Assembly: GCA_029448655.1 (NCBI GenBank)
Contig: JACCLO010000003.1
Coordinates: forward strand, 4,650,001 to 4,714,000
Length of the DNA stretch: 64,000 nucleotides
Reading direction: 5' to 3'
Origin: Wolfiporia cocos
Lineage: Eukaryota; Basidiomycota; Agaricomycetes; Polyporales; Phaeolaceae
Shown here one piece after another: positions 10,170 to 19,116 of the stretch. Both the position numbers and the translations under genes were made by a program. How positions within the stretch are numbered: position 1 is the first letter of the stretch; each line of letters starts with the position of its first letter. The notes under the pieces are model-generated. The model was not told the DNA's origin and did no database searches. It saw nothing but the letters and a program-made list of their open reading frames with translations.

Positions 10170-10644
10170 TGACACATGCTACTACCCAAGACACACACCC
10201 GGGGGAAGGGGGCTCGCTCAAAGGCGCCTTCCTGGTCCGGGGCATCTAAGGCAGAAGAGGCCAAGACAAGTCTGAGGGTTGCTCAAGACTGTCTGGCGTT
10301 TATATAGTCCTACACTATTTGTACATGTTATGGCGTGGCCCGTAGGGCATCGGCACTGAGTTAAGCTACGTGCTACGTGGTGGCCAGTAAGGGCATTGGG
10401 GCGCTGGGATCGTAGAGCGCGGGATGGCTATGGCAACGTAGCGGGATAGGCCCGATCAGTGGTTCTCGTCGATCGGGGGTTCACCAGTAATGGCGGGGTT
10501 CTGTGTCCGTGATCAGGGCATCTGCTGTCCGAGGTTCCCAAGGACTGGTACTGAGGGGAAGGCACGTGGCGGCCCAGGTTTCCACGTGCTGGCATTGAAG
10601 GATGATGTCTGCTGGGACTTGTGGACTGGCCAGTACGTGTCACA
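10170..10644 (-). repeat. LTR relic related to element B family
   Basis: Starts TGACACATGC and ends near GTGTCACA. Its core 'ggccaagacaagtctg' followed by a TATA-like tttatatag and 'tttgtacat' parallels the promoter/start region of the element B LTR. No internal retrotransposon sequence is joined to it, so it is a solo or truncated LTR. The right boundary is approximate. Confidence 0.6.
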
Positions 10645-11099
10645 AGCCAATTTCAAAGCCTAGTAGAACACCCTAGGTTGACACCCCATTCACACCATAA
10701 GCACGTTACAGCACTCCATCCGAGCCCAGCTGGAATCCTACGGCAACGCTAGTAGAAGCCCTCCACTACACAGGACACTACGGGCACTAGCAGGCCACCA
10801 GCAGTCTAACCCTAGACTCAGTCCAAAGTCCCGGCAGCAAGACATACGCTGCCTAGTCCCTAAACCCCGGAGTCACGAGCCGACCCCTAGAGTCCAAACA
10901 GGCTACAATAGCACGACGGTACGCCTGGTACAATCTACAGGCTAACACCGCCACCGTACACTACGCTATACGCCAACTAGGGGCACGGTCTACACTCGCA
11001 CGTGACCCAAAGCCTTAAACCTAACACCTCGCGTCCTTACCGCACGAACACTCGCCATTACTGGCATAGACCTTATACTATACCTCATACGCACCCTGA
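10645..11099. other. Unassigned sequence between two inverted LTR relics
   Basis: C-rich sequence without a start-to-stop ORF of note and no recognised motif. It may be residual interior of the element whose LTRs flank it. Confidence 0.4.
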
Positions 11100-11572
11100 C
11101 CTACGAGTACACCAGGCAGGGATAATAACCCCAGGCTCTGCACGACTGAGAACCCTACCAGTCACAGAGCGCTATACCCCGATCGTGGCAGACCACGCCC
11201 GATCACGGACTTAGAACCCCGCCATTACCAGCGCACCCACGATCGACGAGAACCACTGATTGAACCCGATAGATTGGCTACTCTACTGATCCACCCCTTA
11301 CGCTACGTCGCCATGGACATCTTCGCGTACCCCAGCGCTCCGATGCCATTACCGGCACATAGCTCATAGCCAGTTAGATACCAGTACGTAGGGGCCTCTG
11401 AGCCACCGTACACAAACATGTACAAATAGGTTAGGAGTATATATGCCAGGCAGTCTTGAGCGTAAACCTCAGACTTGTCTTGGCCTTTGACGGCTAGTGT
11501 TCCCGGGACCAGGAAGGCGCCTTTGAGCAAGCCCCCTTCCCCTGGTTGAGTGCTAGTTTGTTGCGTGTGTCA
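11100..11572 (+). repeat. Second LTR relic, inverted relative to 10170-10644
   Basis: The reverse complement of about 11213-11572 aligns with 10170-10560: shared 'ggcgccttcctggtcc', 'gccaagacaagtctgag' and 'tcagtggttctcgtcgatcg'. Its outer end reads GTGTGTCA at 11572. A further diverged inverted segment (about 11110-11180 against 11610-11690) suggests repeated rearrangement. The inner boundary is approximate. Confidence 0.55.
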
Positions 11573-11765
11573 GTACGGGCCGTGCGTGACGTAGGGTGAT
11601 CGAGCGTGATCGGCTGCAATCGGTACGTAGAGTCCTGTGACTGCTAGGGTTCTCAGTTGTACAGGTGCTGCCCGAGGTCAGTGTTCCTCATAGACTAGGG
11701 CGGCTGGAGTTTAAGGCCTTCCGTGGGCCTTAGTCTGTATAGTACATAGTCCGTGCCAGTAATGG

Positions 11766-12472
11766 TGTTACGGGTCGAATACCCGTTCGTATATTCGAGT
11801 CGCGAATATAGATCGTTCTTCTGCATGTAGGCACGTCGCCGTATGCAAGGCAAATACTCGTTAGATGCCTTCGGGTCCTAAGTGAAGTCCTTAGGGGATC
11901 GGTTAATATCCAATACGCGTTAGAGGATATAATCTGTTCAAGTGCGAGTCAAATAGAATATAAGACTCGCCTCAGTCCGAGAAGTCAGTGTGCACTTCGA
12001 GGACTTAGTCGTTCGATTGCTCGAGTGAGAAATACTGAGCGTAGTTTCCTACGTTTGAGAACGAGTATAAGACTTCTTGTTTATACAACAAGGTCGAGCT
12101 GAAGAGCCTCGACGGTAAGTACATGAGTTTTTATACTACGCTAGGTTTCAGGGGTCAAGTCTGTCCCAGATGTCACCGATACTATTTACGCTATGGTCCC
12201 AAACGTTTGATAAGTATGTAGTGATATATCCGAGACGATAGATAGGAATGATGGCGGTTGAACGCCATCTATCAGCTAATAGTCGATGAACATGAAACGG
12301 TGGCAGGGTTGGATCTGCCAAAGATGAAACGAGCCCTATAGACTAGTACAACTGGGGATGCGCCCAGTAGGATCACGAGTAGCCAGGGGGTTGGTTGCGC
12401 AACAAGTCCCTGTATCGTATTCGCCCTATGGTGAGTTCTGTCGATATTCGAAAAATCAAAATAACCGTAACA
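11766..12472 (-). repeat. LTR 1 of the element A family (3' LTR of truncated copy)
   Basis: 707 bp, bounded by TGTTACGG and CCGTAACA, closely similar to LTRs at 13253 and 21008. It is followed at 12473 by the same purine-tract and ORF-tail sequence found inside element A, so it was the 3' LTR of another copy. Confidence 0.88.
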
Positions 12473-13252
12473 TCAGCCCCTCCCTAGGCATTCGTCGGCC
12501 CTGACGAATTCTCCAAGTTCCCTCCCTCAGAGTGCCTCGGCGTCCTGTTTGTTGTAGATGTTGCCGTTCCCGCTGAGGGACGGGGTCGTAGGAGTTCGCC
12601 ATACGAAGTGTTGGCGGCATTCATTCTGTTGATGACCTGGTTGATTGAGCCCACAAGTTCTGCAAATATAGTCGGGGCAGTCGAGGACCCAGTGGTTGGC
12701 TGAACCACATTGTCAACATGGCTGTTCTGGTGAGGGCCTCGCTGGTACCCGTAGGGAAGGGATATTGCGGAGGTATTCGTTGTGTTGATACCTCCAATGG
12801 TGTGCGGCTCGATGAAGGTTCCGCGCCGCCCATGTGGGTAGGGAGGCGGTGTCTCGTTTGTGTTCCCTTGCACCTCGCTCAAACTCCTCGCGGGTAATGC
12901 TCTGCACTGAAGGAGATCGTCGAATAGGCGGCATGCTATTTGCTCTTCGCTGTCATGCTGGGGTAGCCCTAGGGCTCGCCGGGCGTGCAGGTGGTTCACG
13001 TCTCCTGTTGCTTCCCACACCAGGAATACGCGGCGTCGAGTCTCTAGCTCCTGTTTGTCAGGCTCTCTGAGTCTTGGTAGGCAATGGAAATAATACTCGA
13101 TCGCGTTCCATAAAATCAAACGGCCTTGCAACTCGGCGTTGTTCGTCGGTGGTGAAAAAGCGGGCGGGTCGTGGTACATATTCGGGTCGATTGGGAGTAG
13201 CGTGCTCGCGATCCTCGAAGTCGTTGAGTGCGTGTCGTAGTCGGGCCATCGT
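12473..13252 (-). pseudogene. Truncated 3' tail of a second element A copy
   Basis: 780 bp parallel to 13961-14735 of element A: purine tract, then the end of the pol/ORF3 region. The minus-strand frame 12484-13179 matches the C-terminal extension of element A pol but reads on about 95 codons further, because a CGA codon here is a TGA stop in element A at about 14227. The overlapping frame with 'HALNDFEDRE' and 'REEFERGARE' is also present, broken before its zinc knuckles. The copy is cut abruptly at 13252 where the next LTR starts. Confidence 0.8.
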
Positions 13253-13960
13253 TGTTACGGGTCGAATACCCGTTCGTATATTCGAATCGCGAATATCGAT
13301 CATTCTTCTGCACGTAGGCACGTCGCCGTGTGCAAGGCAAATACTTGTTAGATGCCTTCGGGTCCTAAGTGAAGTCCTTAGGAGATCGGTTAATATCCAA
13401 TACCCGTTAGAGGATATAATCTGTTCAAGTGCGAGTCGAATAGAATATAAGACTCGCCTAAGTCCGAGAAGTCAGTGTGCACTTCGAGGACTTAGTCGTT
13501 CGATTGCTCGAGTGAGAAATACTGAGCGTAGTTTCCTACGTTTGAGAACGAGTATAAGACTTCTTGTTTATACAACAAGGTCGAGCTGAAGAGCCTCGAC
13601 GGTAAGTACATGAGTTTTTATACTACGCTAGGTTTCAGGGGTCAAGTCTGTCCCAGATGCCACAGATACTATCTACGCTATAGTCCCAAACATCTGATAA
13701 GTATGGAGTGATATATCTGAGACGATAGATAGGAATGATGGCGGTTGAACGCCATCTATCAGCTAATAGTCGATGAACATGAAACGGTGGCAGGGTTGGA
13801 TCTGCCAAAGATGAAACGAGCCCTAGAGACTAGTACAACTGGGGATGCGCCCAGTAAGATCACGAGTAGCCAGGGGGGTTGGTTGCGCAACAAGTCCCTG
13901 TATCGTATTCGCCCGGTGGTGAGTTCTGTCGATATTCGAAAAATCAAAATAACCGTAACA
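13253..13960 (-). repeat. 3' LTR of element A
   Basis: 708 bp with ends TGTTACGG / CCGTAACA. On the minus strand the tract AGGGAGGGGC abuts it, the expected polypurine tract for second-strand synthesis. Confidence 0.9.
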
Positions 13961-14014
13961 TCAGCCCCTCCCTAGGCATTCGTCGGCCTCGACGAATTTT
14001 CCAAGTTCCCCTCT

Positions 14015-15076
14015 TCAGAGTGCCTCGGCGTCCTGTTTGTTGTAGATGTCGCCGTTCCCGCTGAGGGACGGGGTCGTAGGAGTTCGCCATACGAAGTGTT
14101 GGCGGCATTCATTCTGTTGATGACCTGGTTGATTGAGCCCACAATCTCTGCAAATATAATCGGGGCAGTCGAGGATCCAGTGGTTAGCGGAACCACATTG
14201 TCGACACGGCTGCTCGGGTGAGGGCCTCACTGGTACCCGTAGGGAAGGGATATCGCGGAGGTATTCGTTATGTTGGTACCTCCAGTGGTGTGCGGCTCGG
14301 TGGAGGTTTTGTGCGGCCCATGTGGGTAGGGAGGCGGTGTCTCGTTCATGCTCCCTTGCACCTCGCTCAAACTCCTCGCGGGTAATACTCTGCACCGAAG
14401 GAGATCGTCGAATAGGCGGCGTGCTATTCGCTCTTCGCTGTCTCGCTGGGGTAGCCCTAGGGCTCTCCTGGCGTGCTGGTGGTTCACGTCGCCTGTTGCT
14501 TCCCACACCAGGAATACGTGGCGCCGGGTCTCTAACTCCTGTTCGGCGGGCCCTCTGAGTCTCGGTAGGCAATGGAAATAGTACTCGATCGCGTTCCATA
14601 AAATTAAACGGCCTTGCAACTCGGCGTCGTTCGTCGGTGGTGAAAAAGCGGGCGGGTCGCGGTACGTATTCGGGTCGGTCGGGAGCAACGTGCTCGCGAT
14701 CCTCGAAGTCGTTGAGCGCGTGTCGTAGTCGGGCCGTCGTAGTGGCGGCCAATCGGTCGATAAGTCTGTCGGTGAGTAGCTCGAGTCCCTCTCTCTGCGC
14801 TCTGATCTGCCCCTCCATTCGGACGAGGTCCTCGGTGATGTTCTGGTACGAGCTGTAAACGTGGGTGAGGTCCTGCGCGATGTCGAAGAGGGCCGTCCAG
14901 CCATCGGCTCGGCCAGCAAAAGGTCCCTCGGCCCTGTACCAGAGGAGGGTGTGTCTAATCTGTAGGTGCTGAGGAGAGTGCCTCTGTGGAGGCGTACCTC
15001 TTGGTCGTCCTTCTCGACGGCCTGCGTCGTCGGGGGTTGCGGTGCGACGGGGAAGCTGGTGGCGAGTCGTCGACAT
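14015..15076 (-). CDS. ORF3 of element A: coiled-coil / double zinc-knuckle frame overlapping pol
   Basis: The frame is open from 15244, but its first residues shadow the chromodomain; a likelier start is the Met at 15076, about 353 residues. It shows a helical stretch around 'DLTHVYSSYQNITEDLVRM', a basic middle and, at the C-terminus, two zinc-knuckle patterns: CRQC-x4-H-x4-C and CRDC-x6-H-x4-C. It lies entirely over the C-terminal extension of pol in another frame. In the middle third the pol frame looks more protein-like ('LILWNAIEYYFHCLPRL'), so the true product may need two frame changes or overlapping translation. Function unknown; zinc knuckles suggest nucleic-acid binding. Confidence 0.5.
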   Translation of the reverse strand: MSTTRHQLPRRTATPDDAGRREGRPRGTPPQRHSPQHLQIRHTLLWYRAEGPFAGRADGWTALFDIAQDLTHVYSSYQNITEDLVRMEGQIRAQREGLELLTDRLIDRLAATTTARLRHALNDFEDREHVAPDRPEYVPRPARFFTTDERRRVARPFNFMERDRVLFPLPTETQRARRTGVRDPAPRIPGVGSNRRREPPARQESPRATPARQRRANSTPPIRRSPSVQSITREEFERGAREHERDTASLPTWAAQNLHRAAHHWRYQHNEYLRDIPSLRVPVRPSPEQPCRQCGSANHWILDCPDYICRDCGLNQPGHQQNECRQHFVWRTPTTPSLSGNGDIYNKQDAEAL

Positions 15077-18012
15077 ACTATTACTGTTCGCCTTTTGAGT
15101 GTCGGGGTTGTTCTGACTCGCATTCGGTGGTAGCTTTTTATCAACTCCTTGGAATGCTCCAGGTTCGCCTTGTCTTCCCATGAGTTGTCGGCCATGGCAT
15201 AGCCTTTCCACTTGACAAAGTATTGATGCTTCTTTCTTTGCCATCTGTCAGCCAAGATGGCTTCGACTTCGTATTCTTCCTGTCCCTTAATGATATCAGG
15301 TGGCGGCCGTAGGTAATTGGGTCCGTGTACCCTTGTTTCTTTGAATGGTTTTAGTAAGGCAGCGTGGAAGACCGGATGAATTTTCCAATTCGCCGGTAAC
15401 TGCAGCCGGTATGTCGTGGGTCCCATCTTTTCTGTGATGGTGAAGGGTCCTTCTCTTTTTGGTGCCAGTTTGTTCGATTCATAGGGGATCGTTAGGTTCT
15501 TGGCGTCGAGCCAGACCTTGTCCCCTTTCTCAAGCCTTGGCAGTTCCCTAAGAAACCGCCCTGCCATTCTTTTCTGGGCTAATTCATGCGCGATGAATGC
15601 CATCTTTCGCGCCTCCTTGATTTTCTTGATCCTGTCAACTGCTGCCGGGACGTTTCCTACTCTGTCGTAGTCTGGAAATCCTCTTGGGGTGTATCCCAAG
15701 ATTATTTCAAGTGGCGCAGGTCGATTTTCAGTTCGCCTGGTGTTATGTGCAAATTCGACGTCAGGTAGTCGTTGTACCCACTGGAAAGGGTCGTTCATGC
15801 AATAGATGCGAAGGTATACTTCGATCTGTTGATTCATTCTTTCTGTCTGTCCGTCGGTCTGTGGATGGTACGCCGTACTCATTGCTGATTCCGTTCCCTG
15901 TAGCTTGCATAATTCCTTGAAAAGCTTTGATGCAAACTGTGGTCCTCTGTCTGAAATGATCTTTCGGGGGATGCCATATAGCGAGTAGATTTTCCGGTGA
16001 AATATCTCTGCCGCCCCTTCGCTAGTGATCGTTTTGTCGCATGGGGTGAGAGAGATGGCCTTGGATAGGCCATGGTCGACAATCACCATCATGGAGTCAT
16101 ACTTTCCGACTCTTGGCAGGTCGGTGACAAAATCGACCGAGCACTGTGAGAAGGGGAGGGCGTCTTCCCGTGTCGGTATTGGTTGCAAAGGGGGTTTTAG
16201 CGGATTCCTATCGGGTTTCATCTGTTGACAGATTGCACAACCCCGGACGTATTCCGCTATCATTGTTCTCATGTCAGGCCACCAAAAGTGGGTCGTAACC
16301 TGTACTGTTGTACCCCAGATCCCAGGGTGTCCGGCCGGGATCGTGTCGTGGTATTTTGAGATGACGTCCCGTTGAAGGTCCTCATCTTTTGGCACGTACA
16401 TCCTGCCCCTGTAGAGCAGTATTCCATCCGTTTGTTGCCATTCATCTGCGGTGGTTCTCGCGGGGAATTTGCCTGTGCCCCCTAGAGCACGGATCGCCTG
16501 TTCCGCAGATTCATCTCGATCGTTGGCGTTCTTGATTCGATCAATGATCGGGATCTGGATTGCATGAACGACAAGTTCGTCTGGAATCATGGTGATTCCC
16601 TCGTTGTCCTCGTTGCTTTCGTCCAGGTGGTACAACCTGGAAAGTGTGTCGGCCATGACTAGTTTCCTTCCGGGGACGTGCTGCAATTTCAGGTCGAATT
16701 GTGAAAGGAATAGATGCCATCTCGCTTGTCGCCGATTTAGGCGCTGTGCGCTTCTCCAGTATGTCAGGTTCTGATGATCACTTCGGATCAAGATCCGATG
16801 CGGTGCTCCTTCCAATAGGTGCCGCCATTCTTCTAATGCTCGGACTATTCTGAGTAGTTCGCGATCGTAGATTTCGTAGTTCCGTTCTGTTGATGTCAGG
16901 GATTGTGAGAGATATCCCACTGGCCGTTCGCGCCCTGTTTCATCTGTTTGTTTCAGCACTGCTCCTGTGGCGAACTGAGATGCATCTGTTTCGAGGATGA
17001 ATGGTTTCTCCTTGTCTGGTGTTCCTAGCGCGGGCGCCGTCGTGAATGCCTGCTTCATGAAGTCGAATGCTCTCTGTTCTTTGTCCGTCCACTGGAACCC
17101 TGTTCCTGTGACCGTTTTTGTGAGGTCTACCAGGGGTCGTGCGTGCCTTGAGTAGTGGTCGATGAATTTTCGATAGAAGTTCGCAAACCCTAGGAAGGAT
17201 CTGACTTCCTTGAGATTTCGGGGAGTCGGCCATTCTTTAATCCCGTTGAGTTTTGCTGGGTCCATCTGGATGTTCCCTGGGGTGATGACCAGCCCTAGGA
17301 ACTCAACTCGGTTGACGCCGAAGGCGCATTTCTCGGGTTTCACAAAGAGGTGGTTGTCCACTAATTTCTGAAGGATCCGCCATTCCCGTTCTTTGTGTGT
17401 TTTCTCATCTTCTGAGAAAACGAGGATGTCGTCCATATAAACAAGCACCCATCCTTCGAGGATTTCTTCTTTCAGGATTTCATTCATCATTGCCTGAAAG
17501 GTCCCGGGTGCGTTGCACAATCCGAAAAACATAACTGTGGGCTCGTACAACCCTCGGTTTGTTTTGAAGGCTGCTTTCCATTCGTCTCCCTTCTTGATCC
17601 GCACGTTGTTGTATCCCGCTCTAAGGTCCATTTTTGTGAAGATCTTTGCTCCTTTTAGCTTTTCCAGGAGCTCTGAGATCAGTGGCAAGGGATAGACGTT
17701 CTTTATCGTCCCTTCGTTCAGATATCGATAATCTTGACAGGGTCGTAGGCCGCTGTCTTTCTTTGGAACGAAAAAGAATGGTGACACCATCGGGGATTTT
17801 GAAGGGACTATGAATCCCTTGGCCAAGTTTTCTTTTAGAAATTCGTCCAGCGCCTGTTGCTCTTTAGGCGAGAGTGCATAGACTTTGCAGTCTTTCGGCA
17901 CAAAATCGGGTTTTAATTCGATTGCGTGGTCCCATGGTCTCGACGGGGGGAACGCTGCTGCGGACTCCTTGCTGAACACCTTGGCGAAGTCCAGTAGGTG
18001 TTTCGGGACCAT
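14227..18012 (-). CDS. pol: Element A pol: RT, RNase H, integrase, chromodomain
   Basis: 1,261 codons from the first Met, which lies only just upstream of the RT domain. Reverse transcriptase carries YMDD near residue 193. RNase H has 'LETDAS' near 340. Integrase has the HHCC zinc domain (HxxxxAGHPG ... CAICQQ, near 555-600) and DDE core (SVDF near 627, SDRGPQF near 687, TERMNQQIE near 730). A chromodomain (YEVEAIL ... YFVKWKGY ... SWE, about 915-950) follows, the defining trait of chromoviruses and a module that can steer insertion to modified histones. Beyond 950 is an extension of uncertain coding status. The frame continues upstream of the Met without a stop to about 18,145, so the real pol start is by frame change from the preceding ORF. 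Confidence 0.88.
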   Translation of the reverse strand: MVPKHLLDFAKVFSKESAAAFPPSRPWDHAIELKPDFVPKDCKVYALSPKEQQALDEFLKENLAKGFIVPSKSPMVSPFFFVPKKDSGLRPCQDYRYLNEGTIKNVYPLPLISELLEKLKGAKIFTKMDLRAGYNNVRIKKGDEWKAAFKTNRGLYEPTVMFFGLCNAPGTFQAMMNEILKEEILEGWVLVYMDDILVFSEDEKTHKEREWRILQKLVDNHLFVKPEKCAFGVNRVEFLGLVITPGNIQMDPAKLNGIKEWPTPRNLKEVRSFLGFANFYRKFIDHYSRHARPLVDLTKTVTGTGFQWTDKEQRAFDFMKQAFTTAPALGTPDKEKPFILETDASQFATGAVLKQTDETGRERPVGYLSQSLTSTERNYEIYDRELLRIVRALEEWRHLLEGAPHRILIRSDHQNLTYWRSAQRLNRRQARWHLFLSQFDLKLQHVPGRKLVMADTLSRLYHLDESNEDNEGITMIPDELVVHAIQIPIIDRIKNANDRDESAEQAIRALGGTGKFPARTTADEWQQTDGILLYRGRMYVPKDEDLQRDVISKYHDTIPAGHPGIWGTTVQVTTHFWWPDMRTMIAEYVRGCAICQQMKPDRNPLKPPLQPIPTREDALPFSQCSVDFVTDLPRVGKYDSMMVIVDHGLSKAISLTPCDKTITSEGAAEIFHRKIYSLYGIPRKIISDRGPQFASKLFKELCKLQGTESAMSTAYHPQTDGQTERMNQQIEVYLRIYCMNDPFQWVQRLPDVEFAHNTRRTENRPAPLEIILGYTPRGFPDYDRVGNVPAAVDRIKKIKEARKMAFIAHELAQKRMAGRFLRELPRLEKGDKVWLDAKNLTIPYESNKLAPKREGPFTITEKMGPTTYRLQLPANWKIHPVFHAALLKPFKETRVHGPNYLRPPPDIIKGQEEYEVEAILADRWQRKKHQYFVKWKGYAMADNSWEDKANLEHSKELIKSYHRMRVRTTPTLKRRTVIVCRRLATSFPVAPQPPTTQAVEKDDQEVRLHRGTLLSTYRLDTPSSGTGPRDLLLAEPMAGRPSSTSRRTSPTFTARTRTSPRTSSEWRGRSERRERDSSYSPTDLSTDWPPLRRPDYDTRSTTSRIASTLLPTDPNTYRDPPAFSPPTNDAELQGRLILWNAIEYYFHCLPRLRGPAEQELETRRHVFLVWEATGDVNHQHARRALGLPQRDSEERIARRLFDDLLRCRVLPARSLSEVQGSMNETPPPYPHGPHKTSTEPHTTGGTNITNTSAISLPYGYQ

Positions 18013-18016
18013 CTCC

Positions 18017-19027
18017 TCAATCGTTCGTTCTGGTTCGGGGGTTTTCTGCGCGAATTCCTGGGATTTCGTCAGCGCTTTCCTGACAGCGTTGATGATTTGT
18101 ATCTTTGTTCGGAACTTCTTTCGCGTCTCCCCTTTCTTTCTTTCCTATGATCCTAGGGTTATCTTTTGCAAAGCGTTGGATTGCTTCGTACTCCTCGGGA
18201 GTATAGAGCCGCTGCGCTGTTTCTTCTGGCTGGTCCGTGGATCCAAACCCTTTCTCCCCTCGTTCTGTTTCATCTAGGTCTTCGACCTCTATAATGTCGG
18301 GGGTGAGGTGCCATTCGAAAATTATCTGGGCTATTTGCATGCCCGGGATAATTCTATGTGCCTTGTCTGAGTAGTTGAAGACGATGGCTCCGACGTCTTC
18401 TCGGTAGTCCGAGTCTATGACTCCGGCTTGTACTACCAATCCATGTCTGAGGGTGTTTCCTGATCGTCTGGCCAACCTTCCATACGATCCCTTCAGGATC
18501 TTCATTTTTACTCCTGTGGAGACGAGTTTCCATCCTCCGGCGGGAATCTCAGTTTCTTCTGCGGCGTAAAGGTCGTACCCTGCAGCTTCTTGGGTCCCCC
18601 TTGTTGGAATTTTCCCTTCTGGGGCAACTACCATTTCTACCGTATCCATTCGGATCGTGGTTTCCTGTTTCTTTTCTTCTGCCCCTAGCATTGATCGTAC
18701 ATCGACTGTTTGGTCCTTCCAGTCGATTGTGGGGTTTTCGTCTTTTAGCCATCCATACCCCAGAATCATATTCTCTGTTCCGATTGATCCTACCAGGAAT
18801 CGGACTTTTCGCGTTTTCTGGGTCTTCGGATATCGTAGTAGTATGGTGGCTTCTCGGTCTATTTGCCCATCTTTGTTTTCTGTTCCGTCAACATTTTTGA
18901 CGATGATCGGGTTCTTCAAGGGTTGCGTGGGCACCTTGTATTTTTCTACCACTCTGCTGTGGATCAGGTTCGACATTGCTCCTGAGTCGATTAGTGCATT
19001 GCACTTCACGGGTTTTGCCAGCGTCAT
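18017..19027 (-). CDS. Element A protease-dUTPase
   Basis: 336 codons from the first Met. The frame is open further upstream and overlaps the end of gag in the -1 frame, so it is probably made as a gag-pro fusion by frameshifting. An aspartic protease active site (ALIDSGA) lies near residues 12-18. From about 138 to 270 lies a trimeric-type dUTPase with all five motifs: AAGYDLYAAEE, ARRSGN (usually PRSG), GVIDSDYRED, RIIPGMQIAQ and RGEKGFGST. dUTPases hydrolyse dUTP to dUMP and so limit uracil in new cDNA. Motif II departs from consensus at the first and last positions, so activity is uncertain. The ORF leaves the RT frame in a purine run near 18126-18146. Confidence 0.85.
   Translation of the reverse strand: MTLAKPVKCNALIDSGAMSNLIHSRVVEKYKVPTQPLKNPIIVKNVDGTENKDGQIDREATILLRYPKTQKTRKVRFLVGSIGTENMILGYGWLKDENPTIDWKDQTVDVRSMLGAEEKKQETTIRMDTVEMVVAPEGKIPTRGTQEAAGYDLYAAEETEIPAGGWKLVSTGVKMKILKGSYGRLARRSGNTLRHGLVVQAGVIDSDYREDVGAIVFNYSDKAHRIIPGMQIAQIIFEWHLTPDIIEVEDLDETERGEKGFGSTDQPEETAQRLYTPEEYEAIQRFAKDNPRIIGKKERGDAKEVPNKDTNHQRCQESADEIPGIRAENPRTRTND
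18126..18146 (-). other. Frame change between dUTPase and RT
   Basis: The dUTPase frame and the upstream-open pol frame overlap only around the purine run GGAAAGAAAGAAAGGGGAG (minus strand). The residues expected before RT (RTKIQIINAVRKAL...) continue in the pol frame just after it. A one-base indel in this copy, or a programmed +1 shift, would explain it. Confidence 0.6.
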
Positions 19028-19116
19028 GATTACCGGGATGAAGAGGGATCGATTCTTCTCGAACGAGGTAATTACATGCGCTGCTTTCTCGGAGGGTAAG
19101 ACCGTGGGCTTCCCTC

